A program made the position numbers and the translations under genes. DNA of 35,756 nt from NCBI GenBank assembly GCA_947458705.1, contig CANHAH010000015.1, positions 1 through 35,756 of the forward strand. Direction: 5' to 3'. This DNA comes from Opitutia bacterium. GTDB lineage: Bacteria; Verrucomicrobiota; Verrucomicrobiia; Opitutales; Opitutaceae. Below the pieces are notes generated by a model that searched no databases, was not told the DNA's origin, and saw nothing but the letters and a program-made list of their open reading frames with translations. This document shows positions 1 to 9,840 of this stretch, piece by piece. Within the stretch, counting starts at the first letter, position 1; each line of letters opens with the position of its first letter.

Positions 1-34
1 AAAAAATGGGGCGGAAAAATCCGCCCCATTTTTT
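1..34. terminator. Bidirectional rho-independent terminator
   Basis: A perfect 15-bp inverted repeat (1-15 with 20-34) closes on a 4-nt A loop. It has a GC-rich core, an A-run on the left and a T-run on the right, so it can terminate from either side. It lies 16 bp past the stop of the minus-strand OPT transporter and probably also serves a plus-strand gene outside the window. Confidence 0.85.
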
Positions 35-50
35 ATTTTAAAATACCGCT

Positions 51-2360
51 TCACTCCGAGCGCGGTGCCGGAACTCGCAACAATTTCTCCCGCGCCACCA
101 GATAAAGAAATCCGATGAGCAACGCGAAGGGCACCAGCGACAACAAATCGGCATTAGAACCCGCGAAGAACGGATTGTTCGTCTCTGCCCATTTCTGGAG
201 CTTCGCATCCGTGTCGCTAAGAACACCAGCCAGGAACGCGATTACGATACCTGCAATCGCGCCGCCCGCGATATAGCCCGACGACAACAAAACGCCCGGG
301 CTCTTGTCTGTCTCGGCGACAAATTCTTCGTGATTTAGATGCGCATAACCCTTTTTTTTCCGCATCGCACGATCTACTAACCAACGTACCGCACCTCCAA
401 TAAATAGCGGCGCCGACGATGAAATCGGCAAATAAACACCAACCGCAAACACCAGCGAAGGAACACCACACAGTTCAAGCGTGAGGGCTATCATGACGCC
501 GAGTAGCACCAGCGCCCATGGCAATTTCCGATCAAGGATTCCTTTGATAATATAAGAAACTAGCGTGGCTTTCGGCGCGTCGAATTTTCGTACCGTCGAG
601 CCATCAGGCCGTTCGGTAAACTGACCGTTAATACCGGGATCAACTAACCAAACAGCCTTGCCCGCGTCGTTCACCAGATAGCGGCCCGCGGGTCCACCCG
701 TAGTGTCGGTTTTTTGCCACACGTGATACGTCGCCGTATCCTCGCGCGCCTGCGGACCGTGGAGCGGCTCGAGCTTTTCTAATTTCGCCACATCAGTGAC
801 GAGACCCGCGGGCGCAACTTTCGCCGCCGGCACGTAGACCGTCGCGGTGTTATTTAACGTCATCAAAATCGGACCCAAGAAAATCGCCGAACCCAACGCG
901 CCAAGTAGAATCGCGATCTGCATAAGCTTCGGCGTGGCACCCAGTAGAAACCCGGTTTTCAAATCTTGCGACGTCGTCCCGCCGTTGGAGGAAGCGATGC
1001 AAACTATCGCGCCCACGGACAACGCGGTCACGTAGTACGTGCCACCCGTCCAGCCCACGAGAAGAAACACCAAGCACGTGAGCAACAACGTCGCCACGGT
1101 CATGCCGGAAATGGGATTCGACGTCGAACCGACTTCGCCCGTGATACGCGACGACACCGTCACAAACAAAAACCCAAACGCCAAAATCATCAGCGCGCCG
1201 AGGAAGTTCATATGCAAAGACGGCGCAAGCATGATGCCTGCGAGCAACAACACGCAGCCGACGCCGACGAATTTCATCGAGAGATCGCGGTCCGTGCGCA
1301 GATCGCTGACCGCTTCGGCCTCGGCGCCCTCGCGTTTGAGCAAGCCGATGTCGTGGAGACCGCCCTTCACGCCGTGAAGAATTGTCGGCAACGCGCGAAA
1401 AAGACTAATGATACCGCCGGCCGCCACGGCACCCGCACCGATGTAAAGCACGTAGGCGCTCCGAATCGCGTGCGGCGACATTTCCGAAATAAGCTGCGTC
1501 CCCGGCGCAAGCGGGGCGCTGAGGTGATCGCCGAAAAATTTGATCAAGGGAATCAGCACGAGATAAGCGAGCACGCCACCAGCCATCGTGATTGAGGCCA
1601 CGCGTGGCCCTATGATGTAGCCGACGCCGAGCAACTCTGGCGAAATTTCCATACTAACGGAACCCGCCTTGAGAGGCGCGCCGAAGACTTTTTCAGGCGC
1701 GTCCTTCCAGCCCTTGAAAGCGATATTGAGCGTCTTGTAGAGCAACCCTAGCCCGAAGCCCGTGAAGATAATTTTCGCTCCGGGGGATTGTCCGAGCCCC
1801 GCAGCTTTGGCGGCCTTCATTTCGGCTTGGGCGGAAGGCGAAGCGAGCGCGCGATCTTCAGCGTTGGCGCCAGCTTTGAGCACGGCGGCGCAAGCCGTGC
1901 CTTCGGGGTATTTTAACACGCCGTGTTCTTTGACGATCAACGCACGGCGGAGCGGGATCATCATGAGAATGCCGAGCAGACCACCAAGCACGGCGACCAA
2001 CATGACGCGTGTGAGTTCAAGATCGAACCCGAGAATCAAAATCGCCGGCATCGTCACACCGACGCCAAACGCGATCGACTCACCCGCCGAGCCCGCCGTC
2101 TGCGTGATGTTGTTTTCCAAAATCGTCGAATCGCGCACGCCGAACTTCGACATCATGCGAAACAAAGCGAGCGAGATCACCGCGACGGGGATCGAGGCGC
2201 TCACGGTGATGCCGACTTTCAAAACCAGGTACAGCGAAGACGCGCCGAAGATCGTGCCAAGGATGACGCCTGTGATCACCGCGCGCGCTGTAAATTCGCG
2301 CATGACGACCGAGGGTAGAATAAACGGTTCGTGAGACTTCGGGCCGAATTGAGATGCCAT
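51..2360 (-). CDS. OPT family oligopeptide/metal-chelate transporter
   Basis: Inner-membrane secondary transporter of the OPT family, whose members carry small peptides or metal-siderophore complexes by cation symport; the substrate cannot be told from sequence. The protein has many hydrophobic segments, an N-terminal FTARAVITGVILG stretch followed by the conserved NNITQTAGSAGES segment, a central GEVGSTSNPISGMT motif and a C-terminal SSGYIAGGAIAG motif. A polar loop of about 100 residues (around residues 540-640) is typical of bacterial OPT proteins. The frame stays open to a TTG at 2453. I prefer the ATG at 2360 (769 aa) because it starts next to the family's conserved region and leaves about 115 bp for divergent promoters with mqo. 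It is followed by a strong terminator at 1-34 and is probably monocistronic. Confidence 0.88.
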   Translation of the reverse strand: MASQFGPKSHEPFILPSVVMREFTARAVITGVILGTIFGASSLYLVLKVGITVSASIPVAVISLALFRMMSKFGVRDSTILENNITQTAGSAGESIAFGVGVTMPAILILGFDLELTRVMLVAVLGGLLGILMMIPLRRALIVKEHGVLKYPEGTACAAVLKAGANAEDRALASPSAQAEMKAAKAAGLGQSPGAKIIFTGFGLGLLYKTLNIAFKGWKDAPEKVFGAPLKAGSVSMEISPELLGVGYIIGPRVASITMAGGVLAYLVLIPLIKFFGDHLSAPLAPGTQLISEMSPHAIRSAYVLYIGAGAVAAGGIISLFRALPTILHGVKGGLHDIGLLKREGAEAEAVSDLRTDRDLSMKFVGVGCVLLLAGIMLAPSLHMNFLGALMILAFGFLFVTVSSRITGEVGSTSNPISGMTVATLLLTCLVFLLVGWTGGTYYVTALSVGAIVCIASSNGGTTSQDLKTGFLLGATPKLMQIAILLGALGSAIFLGPILMTLNNTATVYVPAAKVAPAGLVTDVAKLEKLEPLHGPQAREDTATYHVWQKTDTTGGPAGRYLVNDAGKAVWLVDPGINGQFTERPDGSTVRKFDAPKATLVSYIIKGILDRKLPWALVLLGVMIALTLELCGVPSLVFAVGVYLPISSSAPLFIGGAVRWLVDRAMRKKKGYAHLNHEEFVAETDKSPGVLLSSGYIAGGAIAGIVIAFLAGVLSDTDAKLQKWAETNNPFFAGSNADLLSLVPFALLIGFLYLVAREKLLRVPAPRSE

Positions 2361-2475
2361 AGGGTAATTGGGTTGCGCCGACGATGGCGGAGTCTGCTTC
2401 ACCCGCGAGCCGTTATTTGCGAGTATGCACTGGCCACTCGTGTCGGACGCCAACTAGATTTCAGTCACCTCTTTT

Positions 2476-3975
2476 ATGAAATATTCTACGCACATCGAGA
2501 ACCCTCATGTTGTTCTAGTCGGCAGTGGCATCATGTCCGCCAACCTCGCAGCTTTGCTCAAGCGCCTCGATCCCAAGCTCACGATTCAGGTCTACGAAGT
2601 CACCGAGGATCTCGCTCAGGAAAGCTCCAACGGCTGGAACAACGCCGGCACGGGCCACGCCGGCATCTGCGAACTCAGCTACACGCCCAACCGCGAACCG
2701 GACGGCTCGGTCAACGTCAGTAACGCGATCAAGATTTTTGAGCAGTTCGAATACTCCAAACAGTTTTGGAGCTATGCCATCGCCCAAAGGATGATCGATC
2801 AGCCCAAGGAGTTCATTAACCCGGTCCAACACCTCAGTTTCGTCCACGGGCAGGATCAGGTGGATTACCTAAAGGCCCGGCACGCCGGCCTCTCTGCGCA
2901 CCATTTTTTTCGCGCAATGCAATACACAACCGATCGCGCGACTATCGGGCGCTGGGCTCCGTTGCTCACCGAGCAACGCGCTGAGGGACCTATTGCAGCG
3001 ACCAAGATGGACTCGGGCACCGACGTAAATTTCGGCAATATCGCCGGCAAGCTCTTCGCTTGGCTCTCGCGCCAATCCGGCTGCGGCATCGCGAGCCACC
3101 ACCGCGTCACCGATCTCAAGAAAATAGCCGTCGGCTGGGACGTAAGCATCCGTGACCTTGGCACCGGCGCCATACGTCACAATCGCGCCAAGTTTGTCTT
3201 CGTCGGCGCTGGTGGCGGCAGCCTGCATCTCCTCCAAAAATCCGGCATCCCCGAAGCGCGCGGCCTCGGAGGTTTCCCCATAGGCGGTCAATGGCTCGTC
3301 TGCGAAAACCCCGCGATCGTCGAACGCCACCAGGCCAAGGTCTACGGCCAAGCACTCGACGCCGCGCCGACGATGGCAGTACCGCATCTCGATTCCCGTA
3401 TCCTCGACGGCAAAAAAACACTCCTCTTCGGCCCCTTCGCCGCTTGGACGACCAAGTTCCTGCATCGCAAAGGCAGCATCTGGGACCTCCCTGGATCCGT
3501 CCGACTACATAATCTTACCACGCTGCTCAAAATCGGCGCGAGCAATCTTCCGCTCGTACGCTACCTCGTCCAACAAGGCACCCAAAGCATGGCCGACCGC
3601 ATGGCGGTGCTGCATATTTTTTATCCCGCCGCCAAAGCCTCCGACTGGAAACTCATCGACGCCGGCATCCGCGTCCAAGCGATCAAAAAAACCGACGGCG
3701 AGGCCGGCATCGTACACTATGGCACCGAAGTCATCACCGATTCCGAGTGCACAATCTCCGCGCTCCTTGGCGCTTCGCCTGGAGCCTCCGTGTGCGTTCA
3801 TATCGTGCTCGAGGTCATAAAAAAATGTTTCCCTGATTTAGTTAACTCTCCCGAGAGCCGCGCGCGCCTTAAGGAGATGATCCCGACCTTCGACGTGGAT
3901 ATTAAACTTCCAGAAAACGCCGCGTTCTTCCAAGCCCACAGCGACCAAGCTGAGAAAAATCTTCAGCTCATCTAA
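2476..3975 (+). CDS. mqo: Malate:quinone oxidoreductase
   Basis: Membrane-associated FAD enzyme that oxidises L-malate to oxaloacetate and passes electrons to quinone, replacing or supplementing soluble malate dehydrogenase in the TCA cycle. The 499 residues match the family length. The N-terminal FAD-binding dinucleotide fold shows GSGIMSA (residues 16-22), and the characteristic NNAGTGHAGICELSYTPN segment follows around residues 56-75. Further Mqo signatures include GTDVNFGNIAG and, near the C-terminus, LLGASPGAS. The ATG at 2476 begins just before the FAD fold, with no clear Shine-Dalgarno upstream. Rhamnulokinase starts 19 bp after the stop, so the two may share a transcript although they belong to different pathways. 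Confidence 0.95.
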   Translation: MKYSTHIENPHVVLVGSGIMSANLAALLKRLDPKLTIQVYEVTEDLAQESSNGWNNAGTGHAGICELSYTPNREPDGSVNVSNAIKIFEQFEYSKQFWSYAIAQRMIDQPKEFINPVQHLSFVHGQDQVDYLKARHAGLSAHHFFRAMQYTTDRATIGRWAPLLTEQRAEGPIAATKMDSGTDVNFGNIAGKLFAWLSRQSGCGIASHHRVTDLKKIAVGWDVSIRDLGTGAIRHNRAKFVFVGAGGGSLHLLQKSGIPEARGLGGFPIGGQWLVCENPAIVERHQAKVYGQALDAAPTMAVPHLDSRILDGKKTLLFGPFAAWTTKFLHRKGSIWDLPGSVRLHNLTTLLKIGASNLPLVRYLVQQGTQSMADRMAVLHIFYPAAKASDWKLIDAGIRVQAIKKTDGEAGIVHYGTEVITDSECTISALLGASPGASVCVHIVLEVIKKCFPDLVNSPESRARLKEMIPTFDVDIKLPENAAFFQAHSDQAEKNLQLI

Positions 3976-3994
3976 AAACTCACGCTCCTGCCCC

Positions 3995-5422
3995 ATGCCC
4001 ACGATCTATACCGCCGCCGTCGATTTCGGCGCCACCAGCGGCCGCGTCATCCTCGGCGCTTGGTCCAAAAATCGTCTCACGCTCAAAGAGGTACACCGCT
4101 TCCCCAATACCTTCCGTACTCTCGCCGGCCACGATTACTGGGATGTTGGCACGCTCTGGTACGAAGCGCAGACCGGTCTGCGCAAGGCCGTCACCGCCCT
4201 TCCTCGCGGCGCGAAAATTTCCTCCGTCGGTGTCGACGTCTGGGGCGTGGACTTTGCCCTCGTCAACGACGTGGGCCGCCTTGTCTTCCCGATTCACGCT
4301 TACCGAGATACTCGCACCCAACCCGGCCTCAAACGTCTCGCACACACCCGCGCCGCCTTGGAACGCATTTACGCAGCCACCGGTATTCCCAACGTCTTCT
4401 ACAATTCCTCGCTCCAATTAGAGGAAACCGTAGCCTCCTGTCCCGCCATCACCGATCTGGCGACGCGCTGCCTTTTTTTGCCCGATTATTTTAATTTTCT
4501 TCTTTCGGGCCGCATGGAAAACGAGTTCACCATCGCGAGCACCACGCAACTCATCGACGTGCATTCCAACGATTGGTCGCGTGCCGCGTTGAAACACTTT
4601 CGCCTGCCGCCGCAGTGGTTCACCAAGCCGATTCTTTCCGGCACCCGCCTAGGCCAAGTTAAAAATTTCCCCGAGCTTGCGGGCACGCAAGTCATCGCCG
4701 TACCCGGCCACGACACCGCGGCTGCTTACGACGCAATGCCCGCCAACCCCGACGGTTCCGATCTTTTCCTTAGCTCGGGCACGTGGTCGCTCGTCGGTTT
4801 CGAGAGCGATCGCCCGGTCCTCGGCGCCGACGCCCACGCCGCGCGTATCTCCAACGAACGCATCGGCGACGGCCGCTACCGCCCGCTCACCAACGTCATC
4901 GGCCTTTGGCTGCTCGAAGGCACCTTGAAGGACTTCGCGTCGCGCCCCGCCGACGACCAAGCCTGGACCGCGCTCATCACCGCCGCCGAAAAACTCCCCG
5001 CGCCCACCACGCTTCTCGACGTCACCGATCCCGCTTTTACGAATCCGACTTCGATGAAAGCCGCCATCGACGCTCAACTCAAACGCCGCAAGTTACCCGC
5101 TCCGAAAACCCTCGCCGCTTACACGCGCCTCATCTGCGACTCCCTCGGCCGCGGCCACGCCGAGGCGATGCGGGCCTTCGAGAAAATGGCGGGCAAAAAA
5201 TTCCGGCGCATTCTCATCGTCGGCGGCGGTTCTAAGAATCGCTTGCTCTGCCAAGCCACCGCCGATGCCGCCGGAATTCCGGTGGTATCCTTCGCCCTTG
5301 AAGGCACTGCCGTCGGCAACATCGCGAGCCAACTCATCGCGCTCAAAGCCGTCAAAAACCTGCCGACCTTCCGCCGCCTACTCGGCGCCAATCTGCAGCA
5401 GAAAATTTACGCACCACGCTGA
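3995..5422 (+). CDS. rhaB: Rhamnulokinase (FGGY carbohydrate kinase)
   Basis: Cytoplasmic FGGY-family sugar kinase, most likely phosphorylating L-rhamnulose to rhamnulose-1-phosphate. The N-terminal phosphate-binding loop DFGATSGR begins at residue 10, matching the rhamnulokinase form (Asp-Leu/Phe-Gly-Ala-Ser/Thr-Ser-Gly-Arg). The expected catalytic base is Asp240 in VPGHDTAAA, followed by the SSGTWSLVG adenosine-side motif and a C-terminal GGGSKN motif. At 475 aa it is of normal length. The assignment to rhamnulose rather than another ketose rests on these motifs and on the rhamnulose-1-phosphate aldolase fusion encoded 2.2 kb away. It lies 19 bp after mqo and ends just before a strong bidirectional terminator at 5441-5476. 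Confidence 0.92.
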   Translation: MPTIYTAAVDFGATSGRVILGAWSKNRLTLKEVHRFPNTFRTLAGHDYWDVGTLWYEAQTGLRKAVTALPRGAKISSVGVDVWGVDFALVNDVGRLVFPIHAYRDTRTQPGLKRLAHTRAALERIYAATGIPNVFYNSSLQLEETVASCPAITDLATRCLFLPDYFNFLLSGRMENEFTIASTTQLIDVHSNDWSRAALKHFRLPPQWFTKPILSGTRLGQVKNFPELAGTQVIAVPGHDTAAAYDAMPANPDGSDLFLSSGTWSLVGFESDRPVLGADAHAARISNERIGDGRYRPLTNVIGLWLLEGTLKDFASRPADDQAWTALITAAEKLPAPTTLLDVTDPAFTNPTSMKAAIDAQLKRRKLPAPKTLAAYTRLICDSLGRGHAEAMRAFEKMAGKKFRRILIVGGGSKNRLLCQATADAAGIPVVSFALEGTAVGNIASQLIALKAVKNLPTFRRLLGANLQQKIYAPR

Positions 5423-5440
5423 TCTCCCGCCGTTCCCGCC

Positions 5441-5476
5441 AAAAAAAGCGCGAGCTCTACGACTCGCGCTTTTTTT
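5441..5476. terminator. Bidirectional terminator between convergent rhaB and the M13 peptidase gene
   Basis: A7-GCGCGAG (5441-5454) pairs perfectly with CTCGCGC-T7 (5463-5476) around an 8-nt loop. The A-run and T-run make it a good terminator in both directions. It sits between the ends of rhaB (+) and the M13 peptidase gene (-). Confidence 0.9.
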
Positions 5477-5501
5477 GCCCGCGGCCTAACGCCACTGCGG
5501 A

Positions 5502-7511
5502 TCACCAGATCGTAACTCGCTCTGCAGGCGTACGGCGCATCGCTGCACCCTCGGGCACGCCGAAGGCGGCGGCAAATTCGTCGAGATTGGTGAGCGGACC
5601 ATTCGCCCGGAATTCACCGGGTGAGTGCGTATCGGTCATCACGCGCACGCGAAGATTTTCCGGGCGGATGTTGTTTCGCCAGATCGTCGCCCAGCTGAGA
5701 AAGAACCGCTGCTCGGGCTTAAAGCCGTCAATGGGCGTGCGTGGCTGGTCGGCGAGCGCCCGTTGCAGCGCCGCGTAGGCCACCTTCACGCCGCCGAGGT
5801 CGGCAATGTTTTCGCCGAGCGTGAGCTCGCCGTTAACATTGAGGCCGGGTAACGCCGAGTAGCCGGCAAATTGTTTAACCACCATCGCTGCGCGTTCCTT
5901 AAACTTGGCGGCACTCTCCGGGGTCCACCAGTCGGTGAGATTGCCCTGCGCGTCGTATTGACGACCTTGGTCGTCAAAGCCGTGCGTGATCTCGTGGCCG
6001 ATCACCGTGCCGATGCCGCCGTAGTTCACCGCATCGTCTGCTTTGGGGTCGAAGAAAGGCGGTTGCAAAATACCCGCCGGGAACGCGATGCCGTTCACCG
6101 AGGGACTAAAGTAGGCGTTCACCGTCGGCGGGGTCATGCCCCACTCGGTCTTGTCAACGGCTTTGCCGATCTTCTGCAGATTACGGCGGGCCTCAAACTC
6201 GGCGGTGCGGAACACGTTCAACACATACGGACCGCGGTCGATGACCACTGCGCTGTAGTCCTTCCATTTGTCGGGGTAACCCATTTTGACCGTGAAAGCG
6301 TCTAGCTTAGCGAGCGCGCGCGTTCGCGTAGTCTCGTCCATCCAATCGAGCGTTTCCAACCGCGCACGGAAAACAGCGCGCAGATCGGCGACGAGCTTTA
6401 GTACACGGGCCTTGGCCTCCGGCGGAAAATATTCGGCAACGTAGAGCTGGCCGAGTGCCTCGCCCAAGGACGAGTCGGTCTGGGCCACGATGCGTTTCCA
6501 GCGCGGTTTGAGTACTTTCACGCCGTTGAGCGTCGTGCTAAAGAACGCGAAGTTCTCATCCACAAACGATGCGCTAAGATGCGGCGCCGCCGCGCGCAGC
6601 AGGTGCCAGCGCAGGTAGTGCTGCCAATCGGCGACGGGGGTCGCGGTCAGCTCGATAGCAAAGGCTTTGTAAAAATCGGGATGCGCAAGATTGATCTCGG
6701 TAAACACCGGCGCGTCCACCTCTTTAAAGAAGGCCGCCCAGTCGAGTTCGCCGGTGGTCTTCGCCAAGTCGGCCACCGGCATCTTGTGGTAGCTCGCGTA
6801 GGGGTTGCGCAGAAGGACGCGCTTCAGCGAGGCGGTGGCGAGCTTAGTCTCGAGCGTCAGCACGGCGTTCGCCGCCGCTTCGGCCACCGCCGGGGAATCG
6901 CCGAGCAGGCCAAACATCTTGGTCACGTGGACAAGGTAGGCGCTACGGATAGTTTTCGATTTCTCGTCGTCGTGCAGATAGTAGTCGCGGTCCGGCAACG
7001 AGAGCCCGCCCTGCCGGAGCTGGGCGATCTCGAGGTTGCTGTTTTTTGCATCAGCTCCGCTGAAGAAACCGAAGCCGGCCCGGATTCCGGCCCGGTGCAG
7101 GCGCGCGATTTGGGCCATGACATCCGCCGGGGTCTTGATCGCGGCGATGTTGGTGAGGTGAGGCGTAAGCGGCCTCGCGCCAGCCGCCTCAATCGCGGCT
7201 TCGTCCATACCGGAGGCATAAAAATCACCGACCATTTTTTCGATCGCCGTCGGTGTCTGGGCCACCGCCACACGCTCGAGGATTGTGCGCAGGTTGAGTT
7301 GGTTGTTCTCTTGCAAAATCGAAAAACCGCCCCAGCGGCTCTCCTCAGCCGGCACCGGATTGTTCTTCAGCCAGCTACCATTCGCATAGCGGTAGAAGTC
7401 ATCTTGCGGGCGAACTTCGGGATCGAAGTTCTTGGGATTAATTTCGGCGTAAACGAGAGAGCTCAACGCGAGGACAATGGCGGCCTGAGCCGCTCGGATA
7501 ATAATTCGCAT
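5502..7511 (-). CDS. M13 family zinc metallopeptidase (PepO/neprilysin-like), exported
   Basis: Secreted or periplasmic zinc endopeptidase of the M13 family, which cleaves oligopeptides. A hydrophobic signal peptide spans residues 1-22, with probable cleavage after VYA. The M13 N-terminal region begins at about residue 28 with the typical DFYRYANGSWLKN segment. The zinc site HEITH is at 506-510 and the third-ligand motif GENIADLGG at 566-574 (Glu567). The substrate-binding NAYF motif precedes the zinc site, and the protein ends in Trp like other M13 enzymes. At 669 aa the length is normal for bacterial members. The gene lies between the rhamnose genes but has no visible link to sugar metabolism; a terminator at 7573-7600 separates it from the upstream aldolase gene. 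Confidence 0.93.
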   Translation of the reverse strand: MRIIIRAAQAAIVLALSSLVYAEINPKNFDPEVRPQDDFYRYANGSWLKNNPVPAEESRWGGFSILQENNQLNLRTILERVAVAQTPTAIEKMVGDFYASGMDEAAIEAAGARPLTPHLTNIAAIKTPADVMAQIARLHRAGIRAGFGFFSGADAKNSNLEIAQLRQGGLSLPDRDYYLHDDEKSKTIRSAYLVHVTKMFGLLGDSPAVAEAAANAVLTLETKLATASLKRVLLRNPYASYHKMPVADLAKTTGELDWAAFFKEVDAPVFTEINLAHPDFYKAFAIELTATPVADWQHYLRWHLLRAAAPHLSASFVDENFAFFSTTLNGVKVLKPRWKRIVAQTDSSLGEALGQLYVAEYFPPEAKARVLKLVADLRAVFRARLETLDWMDETTRTRALAKLDAFTVKMGYPDKWKDYSAVVIDRGPYVLNVFRTAEFEARRNLQKIGKAVDKTEWGMTPPTVNAYFSPSVNGIAFPAGILQPPFFDPKADDAVNYGGIGTVIGHEITHGFDDQGRQYDAQGNLTDWWTPESAAKFKERAAMVVKQFAGYSALPGLNVNGELTLGENIADLGGVKVAYAALQRALADQPRTPIDGFKPEQRFFLSWATIWRNNIRPENLRVRVMTDTHSPGEFRANGPLTNLDEFAAAFGVPEGAAMRRTPAERVTIW

Positions 7512-7572
7512 GTGGGCAAACTTTCTCCGGCCTGCGCACCGCGCAAGCCCGTTATCGTCAGCTTACGCGCAG

Positions 7573-7600
7573 AAAAAAGCCCCGGCCTGGGCCGGGGCTT
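7573..7600 (-). terminator. Rho-independent terminator for the aldolase/dehydrogenase gene
   Basis: A perfect 10-bp GC-rich stem (7577-7586 with 7591-7600) closes on a 4-nt loop. Read on the minus strand it is followed by a T-run (the A-run at 7573-7578). It lies 24 bp past the stop of the minus-strand gene ending at 7624. Confidence 0.85.
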
Positions 7601-7623
7601 GCGCAAAATTAAACTAACCGTGC

Positions 7624-9816
7624 TCAGCGCAGGAACGCTTCGTGCAAGCCGCCGTCAACGGTAACAATCTGGCCGGTGGTCTTGCTCAGGCGCTGCGACA
7701 CTAAGAGAAAATACGCTTCCGCCTGGTCGGCGGGCGTGATCGGCGCTTTCGTGAGCGTTCGGTCGGCGTAAAACTGAGCCAATTTCGATACGAGGGAATC
7801 GGTCGCTTCGTCGTCCTTATAAGGAATGTTGTATTTAGCGAGCGAGCCAATGACACGATCACGCGGGAACATCGCGGAGCCTTGGACCACGGTGGCGGGA
7901 GCGACACCGTTCACGCGCACCAGCGGCGCGAGTTCCATGGCGAGTTCACGCACGAGATGGTTGGCTGCGGCTTTTGAGCAATCATAGGCCAGCGAACCCT
8001 TTTTTGCGACGACGGCGTTGGCCGAAGTCGTGAGGACAAGTTGGCCCTTGAGACCTTGTTCTTTCCAAGTCTTGAGCGCTTCATCACCGACAATGTAACT
8101 GCCCGTGACGTTGACGCCAAAGGTAAACGCCCACTTGTCGTCAGGGATATGGCCCGTGGTATCACTCGGCCAGAAGACGCCAGCGGTGACGCAGATCGAG
8201 TCGAAGCCTCCGTAGGCGAGCGCGACGTCGTCAAGCATGGCGCGCACGCTAGCGCGATCAACGATGTTGGCCGCCAGACCGAGCGCGGGACCGCAGGCAG
8301 AGAGTCCGGAGCCGGCGACGCCGATACCAAGGCCGTATTTGTCGGTAATCTCTTTGGCCGTGGCTTGCGCAGTCTCGATCTTCATGTCGACGCACACGAT
8401 GTGAGCACCTTCTTTGACAATGCGGTGGGCGGTTTCTTTGCCGATACCAGAGCCGGCACCAACGACGATGACGACTTGGCGCGCGAGCTCTTTTTCGGCG
8501 GGCATACGCTTCAATTTAGCTTCTTCCAAGAGCCAATATTCAATGTCGAAGGCTTCCTGCTGCGGGAGCGCGATGTAGGTGTCGATCGCCTCGGCGCCGC
8601 GCATGACCTCAACGGCGCAATTATAAAATTCGGCCGTGACGCGGCTTTCAGATTTGTCTTTGCCCCACGCGATCAGACCAACACCTGGGATGAGAACAAC
8701 CGTGGGATTCGGATCGCGCATTGCCGGCGAGTTGGCGTGTTTGCACTTGGTGTAGTAAGCCGCGTAGTCCTTGCGGTAAGCCTCGAGGCCGGCGGCGAGT
8801 TTTTGCTTCAGCGCGGCGATGTCTTCGGCCTGGGGATTCCAGTCCACGTAGAGTGGCTTAATCTTGGTACGCAGGAAATGGTCGGGGCAGCTTGTACCAA
8901 GTTCGGCGAGACGAGCGGCGTCTTTGGAATTCACGAAACGTAGAATTTTTTCGTCGTCCTGTACGGTGCCGATGAGGCGCTTGGCCTTGGAAACTTGACC
9001 GCGGAACCACGGGAGGATGGCGGCGAAGGTCGCGCGACGTTGCTCAGGCGTAAGCGTGGCGTATTTGGCGCCGCCAAAAGCCGAGGCGTCGCCGCCCTTG
9101 GCCTGGTATTTAGTCTCGATAAAGGCGGAGGCTTTCTCGATGCAATCGAGTGTATAGGTATAGCAGGCCTTTTCTTCGTTATCCCAAGAGATGAAACCAT
9201 GCTGGCCCATCATGATAGATTTCACCTTCGGATTTTTTTGGACGATGGCCTGCATCGCGAGACCGAGCTCAAAACCTGGACGCATCCATGGCACGTAGGC
9301 CATTTCTCCACCAAAAATTTCGTGCGTGAGTTTTTCACAATGCTTAGAAGCCGCGATCGAAATGATCGCGTTGGGGTGCATGTGATCGACGAATTTTGCG
9401 GGTAGAAAACTGTGTAGTGGCGTATCAATCGAGGAAGCGCGGGGATTAAGGTTAAACGTGGCGTGCGCCTGCATGCCGACCATATCATCCTCAGCAGGAG
9501 CCTTTAGACCCTTGTCAGGGCGGGCTGCGTAGAGCTGCTGCATATCGAGCAATTTTTGCTGGTATAGAGAGGAGAAATTTTCGCGCGTACTCGTACGGAG
9601 ATCGCCGCCCGAGCCTTTGACCCAGAGTACTTCCGTGGACTGGCCGGTGAGCGGATCTTTCTCGGAAATTTTGGAAGAGGTATTACCGCCACCAGTGTTG
9701 GTGATACGTTGGTCGCTACCAAGAATGTTGGAGCGATAGACGAGGCGGCCGACAGGATCGAGGGCGGTAGCTTTGGCGTCGTCCCAGAGGAAGTTCACGA
9801 ATTTATAGGATTTCAT
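7624..9816 (-). CDS. rhaD: Bifunctional rhamnulose-1-phosphate aldolase / short-chain alcohol dehydrogenase
   Basis: Fusion enzyme of L-rhamnose catabolism. The N-terminal class II aldolase half splits rhamnulose-1-phosphate into dihydroxyacetone phosphate and L-lactaldehyde; the C-terminal SDR half is expected to oxidise or reduce lactaldehyde. The aldolase half (about residues 20-420) has GGGNTSSK near 42-49 and metal ligands His145, His147 and His206. The SDR half (about 445-730) has the nucleotide motif GAGSGIG at 453-459 and an intact triad of Ser598, Tyr611 and Lys615. The 730 aa length matches the known RhaD-dehydrogenase fusion family, recognised here from overall sequence as well as motifs. 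It is transcribed on the minus strand 24 bp after a second class II aldolase, so the two probably form one operon. Confidence 0.95.
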   Translation of the reverse strand: MKSYKFVNFLWDDAKATALDPVGRLVYRSNILGSDQRITNTGGGNTSSKISEKDPLTGQSTEVLWVKGSGGDLRTSTRENFSSLYQQKLLDMQQLYAARPDKGLKAPAEDDMVGMQAHATFNLNPRASSIDTPLHSFLPAKFVDHMHPNAIISIAASKHCEKLTHEIFGGEMAYVPWMRPGFELGLAMQAIVQKNPKVKSIMMGQHGFISWDNEEKACYTYTLDCIEKASAFIETKYQAKGGDASAFGGAKYATLTPEQRRATFAAILPWFRGQVSKAKRLIGTVQDDEKILRFVNSKDAARLAELGTSCPDHFLRTKIKPLYVDWNPQAEDIAALKQKLAAGLEAYRKDYAAYYTKCKHANSPAMRDPNPTVVLIPGVGLIAWGKDKSESRVTAEFYNCAVEVMRGAEAIDTYIALPQQEAFDIEYWLLEEAKLKRMPAEKELARQVVIVVGAGSGIGKETAHRIVKEGAHIVCVDMKIETAQATAKEITDKYGLGIGVAGSGLSACGPALGLAANIVDRASVRAMLDDVALAYGGFDSICVTAGVFWPSDTTGHIPDDKWAFTFGVNVTGSYIVGDEALKTWKEQGLKGQLVLTTSANAVVAKKGSLAYDCSKAAANHLVRELAMELAPLVRVNGVAPATVVQGSAMFPRDRVIGSLAKYNIPYKDDEATDSLVSKLAQFYADRTLTKAPITPADQAEAYFLLVSQRLSKTTGQIVTVDGGLHEAFLR

Positions 9817-9840
9817 GGAGTTTAAAAAAAGGGGCTGAGT

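Noticed and set aside
966-1595. Plus-strand open frame of 209 codons inside the OPT transporter gene
   Set aside because: His/Arg-rich low-complexity translation typical of antisense frames in GC-rich DNA.
6579-7664. Long plus-strand open frame (361 codons) opposite the M13 peptidase gene
   Set aside because: It is the antisense shadow of a clearly assigned gene, is Arg-rich without recognisable motifs, and arises from the GC-rich codon bias.
8041-8943. Plus-strand open frame of 300 codons opposite the rhaD fusion
   Set aside because: Antisense to a gene with complete catalytic motifs; the translated sequence matches no family and has no credible start context.
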